In this document: positions 50,505-56,942 of the stretch, piece by piece
How the letters are laid out: the number at the start of each line of letters is the position of its first letter
Position numbering within the stretch: the stretch's first letter is position 1
Assembly: GCA_910585295.1 (NCBI GenBank)
Contig: CAJUDE010000047.1
Coordinates: forward strand, 1-56,942
Direction of reading: 5' to 3'
From: an uncultured Lachnospiraceae bacterium
GTDB lineage: Bacteria > Bacillota > Clostridia > Lachnospirales > Lachnospiraceae
DNA length: 56,942 nucleotides
Position numbers and translations under genes: made by a program
The notes under the pieces: model-generated
The model's input: the letters and a program-made list of their open reading frames with translations, nothing else
Told to the model about the DNA's origin: nothing
Database searches by the model: none

Positions 50505-50920
50505 ATATGTTCTCCTATCCTTAACTCTATAACGCTACTGAATTTATGGGCCAATTTACAAAACTATTTTATTACCATAATTATATAATCCATCGGCGCC
50601 AAACATATACTTTGTCATATTTGGTTGTTATTTAGGCAAATTTGGCTGATACCAAATATATTATTCCTAATGGGGAAAAAGCCTTTCAACAAAATAGCCC
50701 CCAATTTCCCAGGGGGCTGTCTTTTCAAAAACATTGGTTCTAATAAGAATTTAATTATTTCACATAATTCTTCTTATTGTATACAGAAATTATAGAGAAA
50801 AGCCTGTGCCTCGCCTAGTAGTTTGGGATATATTGCACTTTTAGCGGTATAATTTGTAATAAAAAGCATTTATTTTAAAAAAATTTACTTAACAAACGCA
50901 AAACACAGATAGATTGCGGT
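50505..50920. other. Intergenic region with terminator and probable HK2 promoter
   Basis: AGCCCCC (50696-50702) / GGGGGCT (50712-50718) forms a terminator-like hairpin followed on the minus strand by TATTTTGTT, suited to end the PPTase-RR1-HK1 mRNA. A minus-strand TATAAT lies at 50583-50588, upstream of HK2, with no clear -35. A 20-codon frame (start near 50616) lacks a ribosome site and is not called. Confidence 0.55.
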
Positions 50921-52192
50921 TTACAGATTCAAAACCGCACAGGCAGAGCAGACCCCATGCTCTATTTTGTACTCTAGATTGCCGTCATATTTTTGGCAAG
51001 CGGCAAGGATACTGGAGATACCAATACCCTTACCTTTAGGCAGGCTGCTGTACAACTCCAAACCAGCGGGACAGATGTTGTTACAGACGATAGTCAGCCT
51101 GCTATTTTGCATCCGAATATAGATTTCAATATATAATTTCTCTTTTTGGGACTTCTGGCACCCATGCAGGGCATTTTCAAACAGATTTCCCAAAAGGGCT
51201 ATCAGGTCAATATCCCGTACAGCCAGTTCTGTTGGGACATTGCACTTAACCAAAAAAGCGACGCCGCTTTCTTGTGCCTTACCCGCATAGGCAGAAAGGA
51301 TACTGTCTATCGTCCTGTTTACGGAATACTGCCTTACCGCTGTTTCCGAAACTTCAACACTGTATTCCCTGATATATGCAAGGATGGCGGGGGTATCGCC
51401 AGCTTTTGCATACTCTGCTATTGTTTCAAGATGATGCCGTACATCGTGCCGAAGCCTGCGGTGCGCCTCCTCAGCCTTTTGCTGAGCTGATAGCTGGGCG
51501 GAAAGATATTCCACATTCTGACGTACTAAGGCAGCCTCCGCATCCTTCTTCATATAACTGATGTTGCTAAAAACAAGCCAATATACTGCATACATAATAA
51601 TGTTAACCACAAAAAGGGCTGACACCAACTGCACATCCGACATAACGTCTTTTACATTCAAAACAGTCAAAGAAGCCTGCAGCAGATAAAACAGCAGGGC
51701 AGCCAATGCCAGATTCCACCATCTCCTGTGGCTTTTGTCCGCAAGGGAACGCAGGATTGCCTCAGCAGTTTTTTTATACAGCCTTAATATCAACAACAAC
51801 TCCATGCTACGCAGCACGACTGCCACATAAAACCCCACTGGGGCAGAAATCATGGGGAAAAACAGTTTGACCATTATCTTTATGGCATTATCCAGGGCAG
51901 AAAACAAGCAAAAATATGTGATGAACAAAAAACACTTTTTAGCAAAGCAGCTCTGTGAAACAATACAGGAAAAAAGAAACGTGCATACCACAATCACGAT
52001 GTATGCAAAAAGTAAAGCCGTCCCCCCCGCTGCATACCCATAGCCGCCAATGCCAACAAAACCGGCTGTATACATACAGCCATAAAGTATAAATTTCTTT
52101 TTGGGATATTTGTGTTCTGAAAGATAGCAAATCACAATTACATGGCACAATGCTGTAATGAGCAACCCCGGAAGCTGGTACAGGCAATTCAT
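50921..52192 (-). CDS. GHKL sensor histidine kinase (AgrC/ComD type), HK1
   Basis: 423 residues, more diverged than HK2 and HK3. Six to seven membrane helices (about 1-210). Dimerisation helix EEAHRRLRHDVRHHLETIAE, N box DLIALLGNLFENALHGC, G box LPKGKGIGISSILAACQKY. The start ATG overlaps the stop of RR1 (ATGA), so kinase and regulator are a cognate pair made in coupled fashion. The upstream PPTase gene belongs to the same operon, tying this two-component system to the secondary-metabolite pathway. Confidence 0.92.
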   Translation of the reverse strand: MNCLYQLPGLLITALCHVIVICYLSEHKYPKKKFILYGCMYTAGFVGIGGYGYAAGGTALLFAYIVIVVCTFLFSCIVSQSCFAKKCFLFITYFCLFSALDNAIKIMVKLFFPMISAPVGFYVAVVLRSMELLLILRLYKKTAEAILRSLADKSHRRWWNLALAALLFYLLQASLTVLNVKDVMSDVQLVSALFVVNIIMYAVYWLVFSNISYMKKDAEAALVRQNVEYLSAQLSAQQKAEEAHRRLRHDVRHHLETIAEYAKAGDTPAILAYIREYSVEVSETAVRQYSVNRTIDSILSAYAGKAQESGVAFLVKCNVPTELAVRDIDLIALLGNLFENALHGCQKSQKEKLYIEIYIRMQNSRLTIVCNNICPAGLELYSSLPKGKGIGISSILAACQKYDGNLEYKIEHGVCSACAVLNL

Positions 52193-52911
52193 TCCATCGC
52201 CTCCTTCCGGCAGAAATCCATATATGCTTTCCGAACCTTCCCACTGCTCCTTCTTGGAATGGGAATGATTGCGCCATTATACATTTTCATGCCATCAGCA
52301 GAAATTTTACGTACAAAATAAAGATTTACAATATAAGAAACCCCAACCTGTATAAATTCATGATATTTCTTTATTTCCTCAAACATTTGGAACATTTTTT
52401 TGCGCATACGCAAAGCCTCGCCGCTTGAAAGCCACAATAGCAGATAATGGCCCTGCGACTCTATAAATACAATCTCACTAATACGTACGCGGTATACGCC
52501 ATCTACGCAGGACAGGGAAATGACATCATAATGCACCACTTTTTTGACAGCACGGTCCATTGCCATATCAAATTGTTCCTGTGAAAAAGGTTTGAGCAGA
52601 TAATGGATGGCATTCATTGCAAACGCCGCCACCGCATATTCGCTGCTTACCGTTAGGAAAATAATCCCCATGTCAGGGTTTTTGGAAAGCATTTCCCCTG
52701 CAACGTCTGTTCCAAGGATTCCTGGCATACAAATGTCCAAAAAGGCAATGTCATACCCTTTTCCTTCTTCAACTGCATTTAAGATGCCAAGCGCTGTGCT
52801 ATACTTATCAATTTCAAAACAAAGTTCTGGGTGCGCCTTTCCATATTCGCCTAATGCCGCCAATATTTTTTCCAGTTCTTTTGGGATATCATCGCATACA
52901 GCTATTCGCAC
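52189..52911 (-). CDS. LytTR response regulator, RR1
   Basis: 240 residues from GTG 52911, preceded by AGAAGGTG; the longer frame upstream lies inside the PPTase gene. Receiver: RIAVCDDIPKEL, Asp in YDIAFLDICMPG, FLTVSSEY, Lys in YLLKPFS. LytTR domain: IVFIESQGHYLLLWL, YHEFIQVGVSYIVNLYFVRK and MYNGAIIPIPRRS. It overlaps the PPTase stop by 10 bp and the HK1 start by 4 bp. Likely target promoters within the window are those of the PPTase and of genes around the NRPS, but no operator was proven. Confidence 0.92.
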   Translation of the reverse strand: MRIAVCDDIPKELEKILAALGEYGKAHPELCFEIDKYSTALGILNAVEEGKGYDIAFLDICMPGILGTDVAGEMLSKNPDMGIIFLTVSSEYAVAAFAMNAIHYLLKPFSQEQFDMAMDRAVKKVVHYDVISLSCVDGVYRVRISEIVFIESQGHYLLLWLSSGEALRMRKKMFQMFEEIKKYHEFIQVGVSYIVNLYFVRKISADGMKMYNGAIIPIPRRSSGKVRKAYMDFCRKEAME

Positions 52912-53543
52912 GCCGTCACCTTCTTTCCCCTGTTCCAGCACAATGCCGCATGGTATTCCCCCTCTTTCCAATCCTCTATCCCATACTCTTCCTTATTATA
53001 ACACTGTTCCACCTGTATATCCCTGCCAATCTTTACATAAAATTTATCCATAGGAAGTGTCATCCCGCTCCCAACTGCTTTCATAAAGCTTTCCTTTATC
53101 GTCCAAATGCGGTAAAAAGCTTCTTTCCTCTCCTGCTCCTGATGCCCCATAATAAACTCATATTCAGGCTTGCAGAAAAATCTTTCTGCAATCTTCAAAT
53201 CAACCGAATCTACATATTCAATATCGCATCCTACTTCTACATCTGCAAATACAGCAACCACCATTTTTTTTGAATGGGAAACGTTAAAGTGAATATCTGG
53301 ATAATCAGGGAAATACGGCTTTCCATGCATCTTTTCTGCAATTCTTACATTTGCCTCACGAAGCCCGAATTTTTCCAAACCTTTGTCAATTAAAATTCCT
53401 GCTCCAAGTGACAGCATCTTATCTTTTTTCATCCGGTAACCGTCTATCTTTTTCCGACGTTGCGCCGATAATTTTTCATAATAACTGAAAAAAGTTTCCG
53501 AATCCTCCAGCATCTTTGTATTAAGTTTATAAACCTGTTTCAT
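52902..53543 (-). CDS. Sfp-type 4'-phosphopantetheinyl transferase
   Basis: 213 residues from ATG 53543. Motifs: GKPYFPDYPDIHFNVSHS (P1/P2), VGCDIEYV with the Mg-binding Asp-x-Glu pair, and RIWTIKESFMKAVGSGM (WxxKESxxK, P3). Members transfer the phosphopantetheine arm of CoA to carrier-domain serines. The three T domains of the NRPS (Ser507, Ser1529, Ser2542) are obvious substrates. It is the first gene of an operon with RR1 and HK1 and has its own promoter (53589-53617), so activation of the NRPS may be switched by the sensor system. Confidence 0.95.
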   Translation of the reverse strand: MKQVYKLNTKMLEDSETFFSYYEKLSAQRRKKIDGYRMKKDKMLSLGAGILIDKGLEKFGLREANVRIAEKMHGKPYFPDYPDIHFNVSHSKKMVVAVFADVEVGCDIEYVDSVDLKIAERFFCKPEYEFIMGHQEQERKEAFYRIWTIKESFMKAVGSGMTLPMDKFYVKIGRDIQVEQCYNKEEYGIEDWKEGEYHAALCWNRGKKVTACE

Positions 53544-53588
53544 ATGCCTTATGCCGCCTTTACATTTATAAATCATTCTGCAGCCTCA

Positions 53589-53617
53589 AATCTATCATGC
53601 CAGTATGGTTTTGTCAA
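53589..53617 (-). promoter_or_regulatory. Promoter of the PPTase-RR1-HK1 operon
   Basis: Minus strand TTGACA (53612-53617), 17 bases, TAGATT (53589-53594). 53618-53754 is A/T rich and carries the divergent promoter of the Cys-rich gene (TATATT near 53696). Confidence 0.7.
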
Positions 53618-53754
53618 TTATTTTCTTAGGAAGCAAAAACAGTACCAAAAAAAGCATAAATTATCCCAAAAAGTGAAATTTTTGTTTTTTTGTTGTATAT
53701 TAAATAGAAGCTGGCAGGCAGCCAGCCTCAATATTTCAAAGGAGGAATGTAAGT

Positions 53755-53946
53755 ATGGCTAATTGCGACAATAACAGGCCATGTCCTTGTACATATGACT
53801 GCCCAAGGCATGGAAAGTGCTGCGAATGCGTAGCGCACCACAGAGACCATGATGAGGGCGTGCCTGGATGTTTCTTTTCCAAAGAGGCGGAAGCCACCTA
53901 TGACAGAAGTATAGAAGCGCTCTGCCGTGACAAGGGAATCCTCTAA
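53755..53946 (+). CDS. Small Cys-rich protein (DUF6485-like)
   Basis: 63 residues behind an excellent ribosome site (AAAGGAGG). The N-terminal half is crowded with Cys and His: NCDNNRPCPCTYDCPRHGKC, CECVAHHRDHDEGVPGCFF, followed by a short helical end (SKEAEATYDRSIEALCRDKG). The same pattern is found in a small conserved Firmicute family I associate with DUF6485 (number unverified). It likely binds zinc or an iron-sulfur cluster; function unknown. The only rightward gene in this part of the window. Confidence 0.85.
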   Translation: MANCDNNRPCPCTYDCPRHGKCCECVAHHRDHDEGVPGCFFSKEAEATYDRSIEALCRDKGIL

Positions 53947-54385
53947 ACTGAGATTAGGAACTGGACTATAAGAATATTAGAAATGGCCTTCGCGAACCAC
54001 AGTGATAAGATTTTTCTAAACTTAGCCCAATTATAACAGCATTATATTCTTCTGTCAAGTATGGACTAAAGCATTCATTTTTCTTAAAGATGCCCGCCTA
54101 CATCTGTAGGCGGGCATCCTATCGTCCCCACATTTAATGTCTTATTTCTTTCAATAGTATCACTCTTTCATTTTATAATCCGAACGGTAATGATACCCTT
54201 TTTCTCCTGTATCCTCCGCATCTACCGGTTCCCCATTATCCGCTGCCGCAGTCTGGATCAGATTGCCCTATGCTGTCTATTTTGCAGGTAAAATTACGAT
54301 ACCATTCCGCCCCTGGCGGTTGGATGACGGAAGCGCTGTTATATTTTCTTATTGCTACTACTTTTATCTTTTTTAGAACACGAAG
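53947..54385. other. Intergenic region with a hairpin and a possible gene remnant
   Basis: Besides the hairpin at 54089-54118 it holds a short minus-strand frame at about 54160-54264 (NLIQTAAADNGEPVDAEDTG then YHYRSDYKMKE, stop) with no start. It looks like the 3' end of a lost gene. No RNA gene or other coding region is recognised. Confidence 0.4.
54089..54118. terminator. Strong hairpin, probable terminator
   Basis: Perfect 13-bp stem GATGCCCGCCTAC / GTAGGCGGGCATC with loop ATCT; TTTAAG follows on the minus strand. It could end the leftward hydrolase mRNA or the rightward Cys-rich gene mRNA. Confidence 0.6.
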
Positions 54386-55381
54386 TCAGCATTCCAGCAG
54401 TATTTTTGTCCAGTAAATAGCCAATACCTCCGCTCCTGAATTGAATATTTCGTGCTTTGTACCCGGAATTTTCACAAGTTTCACATTTCCCTGCTGATGC
54501 CTGCTTAATTTCCGAACAAATTTTTCCTGCTGTTCTGGAGATACATATGTATCATTATCCGCCTGAAAAATCAATACGGGACAGATTATTTTCCGCCATG
54601 CCTTTGTCTGGAGATAATGGTTCAGACACACGATCTGCCACAGCCAGCCATAAGAAGCCCCGTTCATCTGGAACAGCGGCTCTTTATTTCGTTTTATCTG
54701 GTAATAGTCAAATCTTGCTTCCGAAGTTGAAGCGCTGTCTGAAAACTGTTCCAATCCGCTGTAAGAATGATGTCCCATCAGGTACTGTCCGCTTTTTCCT
54801 GTCATGCAGAAAAACTTTGCCACAAGACCCGCCGCCGCCCACGGAACAGGGTCACTTTTGGGACGTATCATGGGGGAGGTCAGTATGAGCCTAGAAAATA
54901 ATTCCGGTGCCTCTGCCGCAGCTGCTGATGCAATTCCACCCCCCATTGAGTGTCCGTATACACATAAAGGAAGCCCGGAAAATTCCCGTGCTGCAATGCG
55001 GCTGATAAACAACAGGTCTTCCACATACCTCCTGTAATCATCTACATGCACAAGGGATAAATCCCCCTCACCGCATAACCGGTAACTGCGCCCATGTCCG
55101 CAATGCTCCGGCATATAAACATGGTAGCCCCCACAGAGGAAATAATATATTGTTTCCAGATGCTTTTCTATTGTTTCAGTAAATCCATGCGATATGATGA
55201 CAACCCCTTTCGGGTTATCCGCACGCGCACGCGCGCAAAAAATCTTTTTCCCTTTCTCCCGCCAACAATATTCCGTAATCATCCTTTCTGCCAGATATGG
55301 ACGGACAACCGTATCCATTGCCTCTGCGTATGTTTTTTCAGGTAATATCATATCATGTATTTCGCTTTTGTTCATTCTCAT
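54386..55381 (-). CDS. Alpha/beta hydrolase (monoacylglycerol lipase-like)
   Basis: 331 residues with the serine hydrolase fold: oxyanion HG in VVIISHGFTETIEKH, EHCGHGRSYR, the nucleophile elbow CVYGHSMGGGIAS, the acid in IFQADNDTYVSPEQQ and the base in IPGTKHEIFNSG. No signal peptide. This belongs to the Hydrolase_4/YtpA-PldB group, whose members cleave monoacylglycerols or lysophospholipids. It is 33 bp behind the GPH symporter gene in the same orientation, so both are likely co-transcribed. Confidence 0.9.
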   Translation of the reverse strand: MRMNKSEIHDMILPEKTYAEAMDTVVRPYLAERMITEYCWREKGKKIFCARARADNPKGVVIISHGFTETIEKHLETIYYFLCGGYHVYMPEHCGHGRSYRLCGEGDLSLVHVDDYRRYVEDLLFISRIAAREFSGLPLCVYGHSMGGGIASAAAAEAPELFSRLILTSPMIRPKSDPVPWAAAGLVAKFFCMTGKSGQYLMGHHSYSGLEQFSDSASTSEARFDYYQIKRNKEPLFQMNGASYGWLWQIVCLNHYLQTKAWRKIICPVLIFQADNDTYVSPEQQEKFVRKLSRHQQGNVKLVKIPGTKHEIFNSGAEVLAIYWTKILLEC

Positions 55382-55414
55382 TTTCTCCTATAGTCAGTCT
55401 CCTGTGCGCCCTTT

Positions 55415-56776
55415 TTAATTAATACTCTGATTAATTTTCCGCTCATTGTAAAACAGAAATACAATTCCGCCAAGCATACAAAAAACTGCCGCCACAAATG
55501 CCGCTACGCGGTATCCCGCCCCGGTTGCGCTTCCAATCGTGGTGACTGCCGTAAAGAGCAGCATGGACAAACTCTGTCCAAATTTAAATGCGAACGTCCT
55601 TGCCGCATAAAACATCCCTTCCCTGTTGCTTCTCGTAAGTTTGGCATCGCTCTGGGCGATATCGGCGACAACAGCCTGTGGAAGGATTCCGAATACCGCC
55701 ATCGGAAGGGAAGCCACCGCCATCAGCATATATCCCTGTACATTTGCGGAAATTGCGGAAATCCTGCCCAGAAATCCGGTATACAGGTACGCAAACGCAA
55801 ACATCAAGAACGCTACCAGTATCAGTTTCTTTTTTCCAAATTTGGGTGTCAGCTTATTAATCGGAATGTAGAACACCAGCGAAAGCGCTGTCATTCCAAT
55901 AAAATAGATCGTAGTCATCGTTTCAGGAAGTTTTAAAAGACTTGTCACGAAAAATGGAAGGCCTGTCTGAAACATGGTAATCGCAATCCAGTATAAAATA
56001 TCCGAAGCGACAAACTTACGAAATTCTTTATTCCTGAATGTGGAAGCCAGGGAAGAAAATGCAGTGTCCTGCGAAGGCATTGTATCCACATACTCCTTTT
56101 CATTGATGGCCCAGACGGGTACCTGCATACATACAAAGGCAAGGGCAGCCATAACTGCAAAGGTCACGCGTATCGCATTGACACGCCCAAACACCGGAAT
56201 CAGTGTCCCCCATATGACTGGCGCCAGATATGCCACTGCCGTTCCCGCAATAAATGTAAATGAAATGACCGTGGAAATGTTCAATCGTTCCTGCTGGTTA
56301 TGTCCCAGCTCCGGAAGCAGTGCATTGTACGGTGTGCAGTAAGCCGTAATCGACAAATAATACATTATCACCATTACAAATAAAAAGACTGCGTTTACCA
56401 CACTGTTGCGGTTTACGGGCGACCAGAATACAAGGACGGTGGAAACGGCAAGTGGCAGGGAAGCCCATTTTAAAAAGGGGATACGCCTTCCTTTTTTTGA
56501 CGTACAACGGTCTGACAAAGATGCAATACATGGATCCGTAAATGCGTCAAACAACCTTCCAAAAGCAGTAATACCCCCAATTACGGTAAAAATGCCAAAA
56601 ACAACCAATCCTTGAGGAATGAACAAAGTCTGCCCCTGCGCGATGGATGCCTCGTCGGGCTGGTAGAAGTAAACTAGCCAGTTTGATATTAAACCGGACA
56701 GCAATGACCATCCAAACTGTCCCGCTGCAAATAACCACATTTTTCCTGTCGATAATGATTTCACCTTTGACTCCAT
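55415..56776 (-). CDS. GPH-family sugar:cation symporter (MFS)
   Basis: 453 residues with twelve hydrophobic segments. Signatures: FGRLFDAFTDPCIASLSDRC, KKGRRIPFLKWASLPLAVST (the GPH loop motif), YYLSITAYCTPYNALLPELG, and NKLTPKFGKKKLILVAFLMF in the central loop. The family (melibiose/lactose/glucuronide transporters such as MelB, LacS, XynP) imports glycosides with Na+ or H+. GGAGG precedes ATG 56776. The promoter region extends to the window edge (56777-56942), where nothing else is recognised. Substrate not predictable. Confidence 0.9.
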   Translation of the reverse strand: MESKVKSLSTGKMWLFAAGQFGWSLLSGLISNWLVYFYQPDEASIAQGQTLFIPQGLVVFGIFTVIGGITAFGRLFDAFTDPCIASLSDRCTSKKGRRIPFLKWASLPLAVSTVLVFWSPVNRNSVVNAVFLFVMVIMYYLSITAYCTPYNALLPELGHNQQERLNISTVISFTFIAGTAVAYLAPVIWGTLIPVFGRVNAIRVTFAVMAALAFVCMQVPVWAINEKEYVDTMPSQDTAFSSLASTFRNKEFRKFVASDILYWIAITMFQTGLPFFVTSLLKLPETMTTIYFIGMTALSLVFYIPINKLTPKFGKKKLILVAFLMFAFAYLYTGFLGRISAISANVQGYMLMAVASLPMAVFGILPQAVVADIAQSDAKLTRSNREGMFYAARTFAFKFGQSLSMLLFTAVTTIGSATGAGYRVAAFVAAVFCMLGGIVFLFYNERKINQSIN

Positions 56777-56942
56777 AACTTACCTCCATAATACTAATAA
56801 TTAGCCATGAGCAAAACTCCACACATTCAGTATTTATGCGGATTTGCGAGGCATGGCAACCTCTTTTATCACTCCCAGAACCTTTAGTTCTGTATTTATA
56901 GTAACAACCAGCTCCAAATGGTATAATTAAGTTGCCAAAACA

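Noticed and set aside
50560..50616. Twenty-codon minus-strand frame upstream of HK2 as a signalling peptide
   Set aside because: No ribosome binding site, no AgrD-like leader or cysteine, and it overlaps the likely promoter.

Overview
The window looks like a chromosomal segment of an anaerobic Firmicute, most likely a gut-type Lachnospiraceae/Clostridia. The reasons are a PBSX/XkdQ-T style prophage, a CIRCE-controlled small heat-shock gene, GHKL/LytTR two-component pairs, a fragment of anaerobic ribonucleotide reductase, many MATE pumps and short Cys-rich proteins typical of the group. The assignment rests on protein character only. Nearly everything from 8 kb to the right end is transcribed leftward.

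Layout. (1) 1-7.1 kb: a decayed prophage. From left to right it holds the 5' end of a group II intron sitting just behind a terminator, a tail-fibre gene with an apparently invertible 3' cassette, baseplate genes, an internal deletion that joins a truncated primase to a truncated XkdQ-like gene, a frameshifted replication gene, and an intact XRE repressor with operators and promoters. (2) 7.1-9.3 kb: a zinc-ribbon/TM2 protein, tRNA-Leu(CAA), Hsp20 under CIRCE, and a broken cupin gene. (3) 9.3-18.1 kb: small regulator/effector units: MATE pump with a divergent MerR regulator and a 19-bp-spacer promoter, AraC-GyrI plus a C45 Ntn-hydrolase, a YtrA-type ABC operon, an AlbA_2/HATPase regulator. Between them lie foldback elements, an NrdD fragment and copies of a GC-rich dispersed repeat. 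(4) 18.6-27.5 kb: one leftward operon of six genes: two dynamin-like GTPases, a membrane-anchored Gly-rich protein, a very large HerA/DUF87-type ATPase with an internal glycine zipper, an HNH-type nuclease resembling polymorphic-toxin C-termini, and a small possible immunity protein. I know no named system with this composition; it is the best candidate here for an undescribed defence or toxin system. (5) 27.7-53.6 kb: a biosynthetic locus. A 2,987-residue NRPS (A-T-C-A-T-C-A-T-reductase), a Sfp-type phosphopantetheinyl transferase, a GH3-type acyl adenylase, a VOC protein, a membrane acyltransferase-like protein, three GHKL histidine kinases with two LytTR regulators, and a partner-switching set (SpoIIE phosphatase, RsbW-like ATPase, STAS protein). 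Two MATE transporters there carry a C-terminal RsbW-like HATPase domain. (6) 53.7-56.9 kb: a Cys-rich small protein, an alpha/beta hydrolase and a GPH-type sugar symporter.

How it fits together. In region 5 the PPTase primes the NRPS, whose reductase should release a peptide aldehyde or alcohol. The first adenylation domain has Val instead of the Asp that normally contacts an alpha-amino group, so an acyl or other non-amino-acid starter is plausible. The SpoIIE/STAS/HATPase proteins have no sigma factor in view, but the same kinase fold is fused to the exporters, suggesting that partner switching acts on transport. A GC-rich repeat of about 190 bp (three full copies and at least four partial ones) sits in gene borders throughout and supplies or abuts stop codons of several genes.
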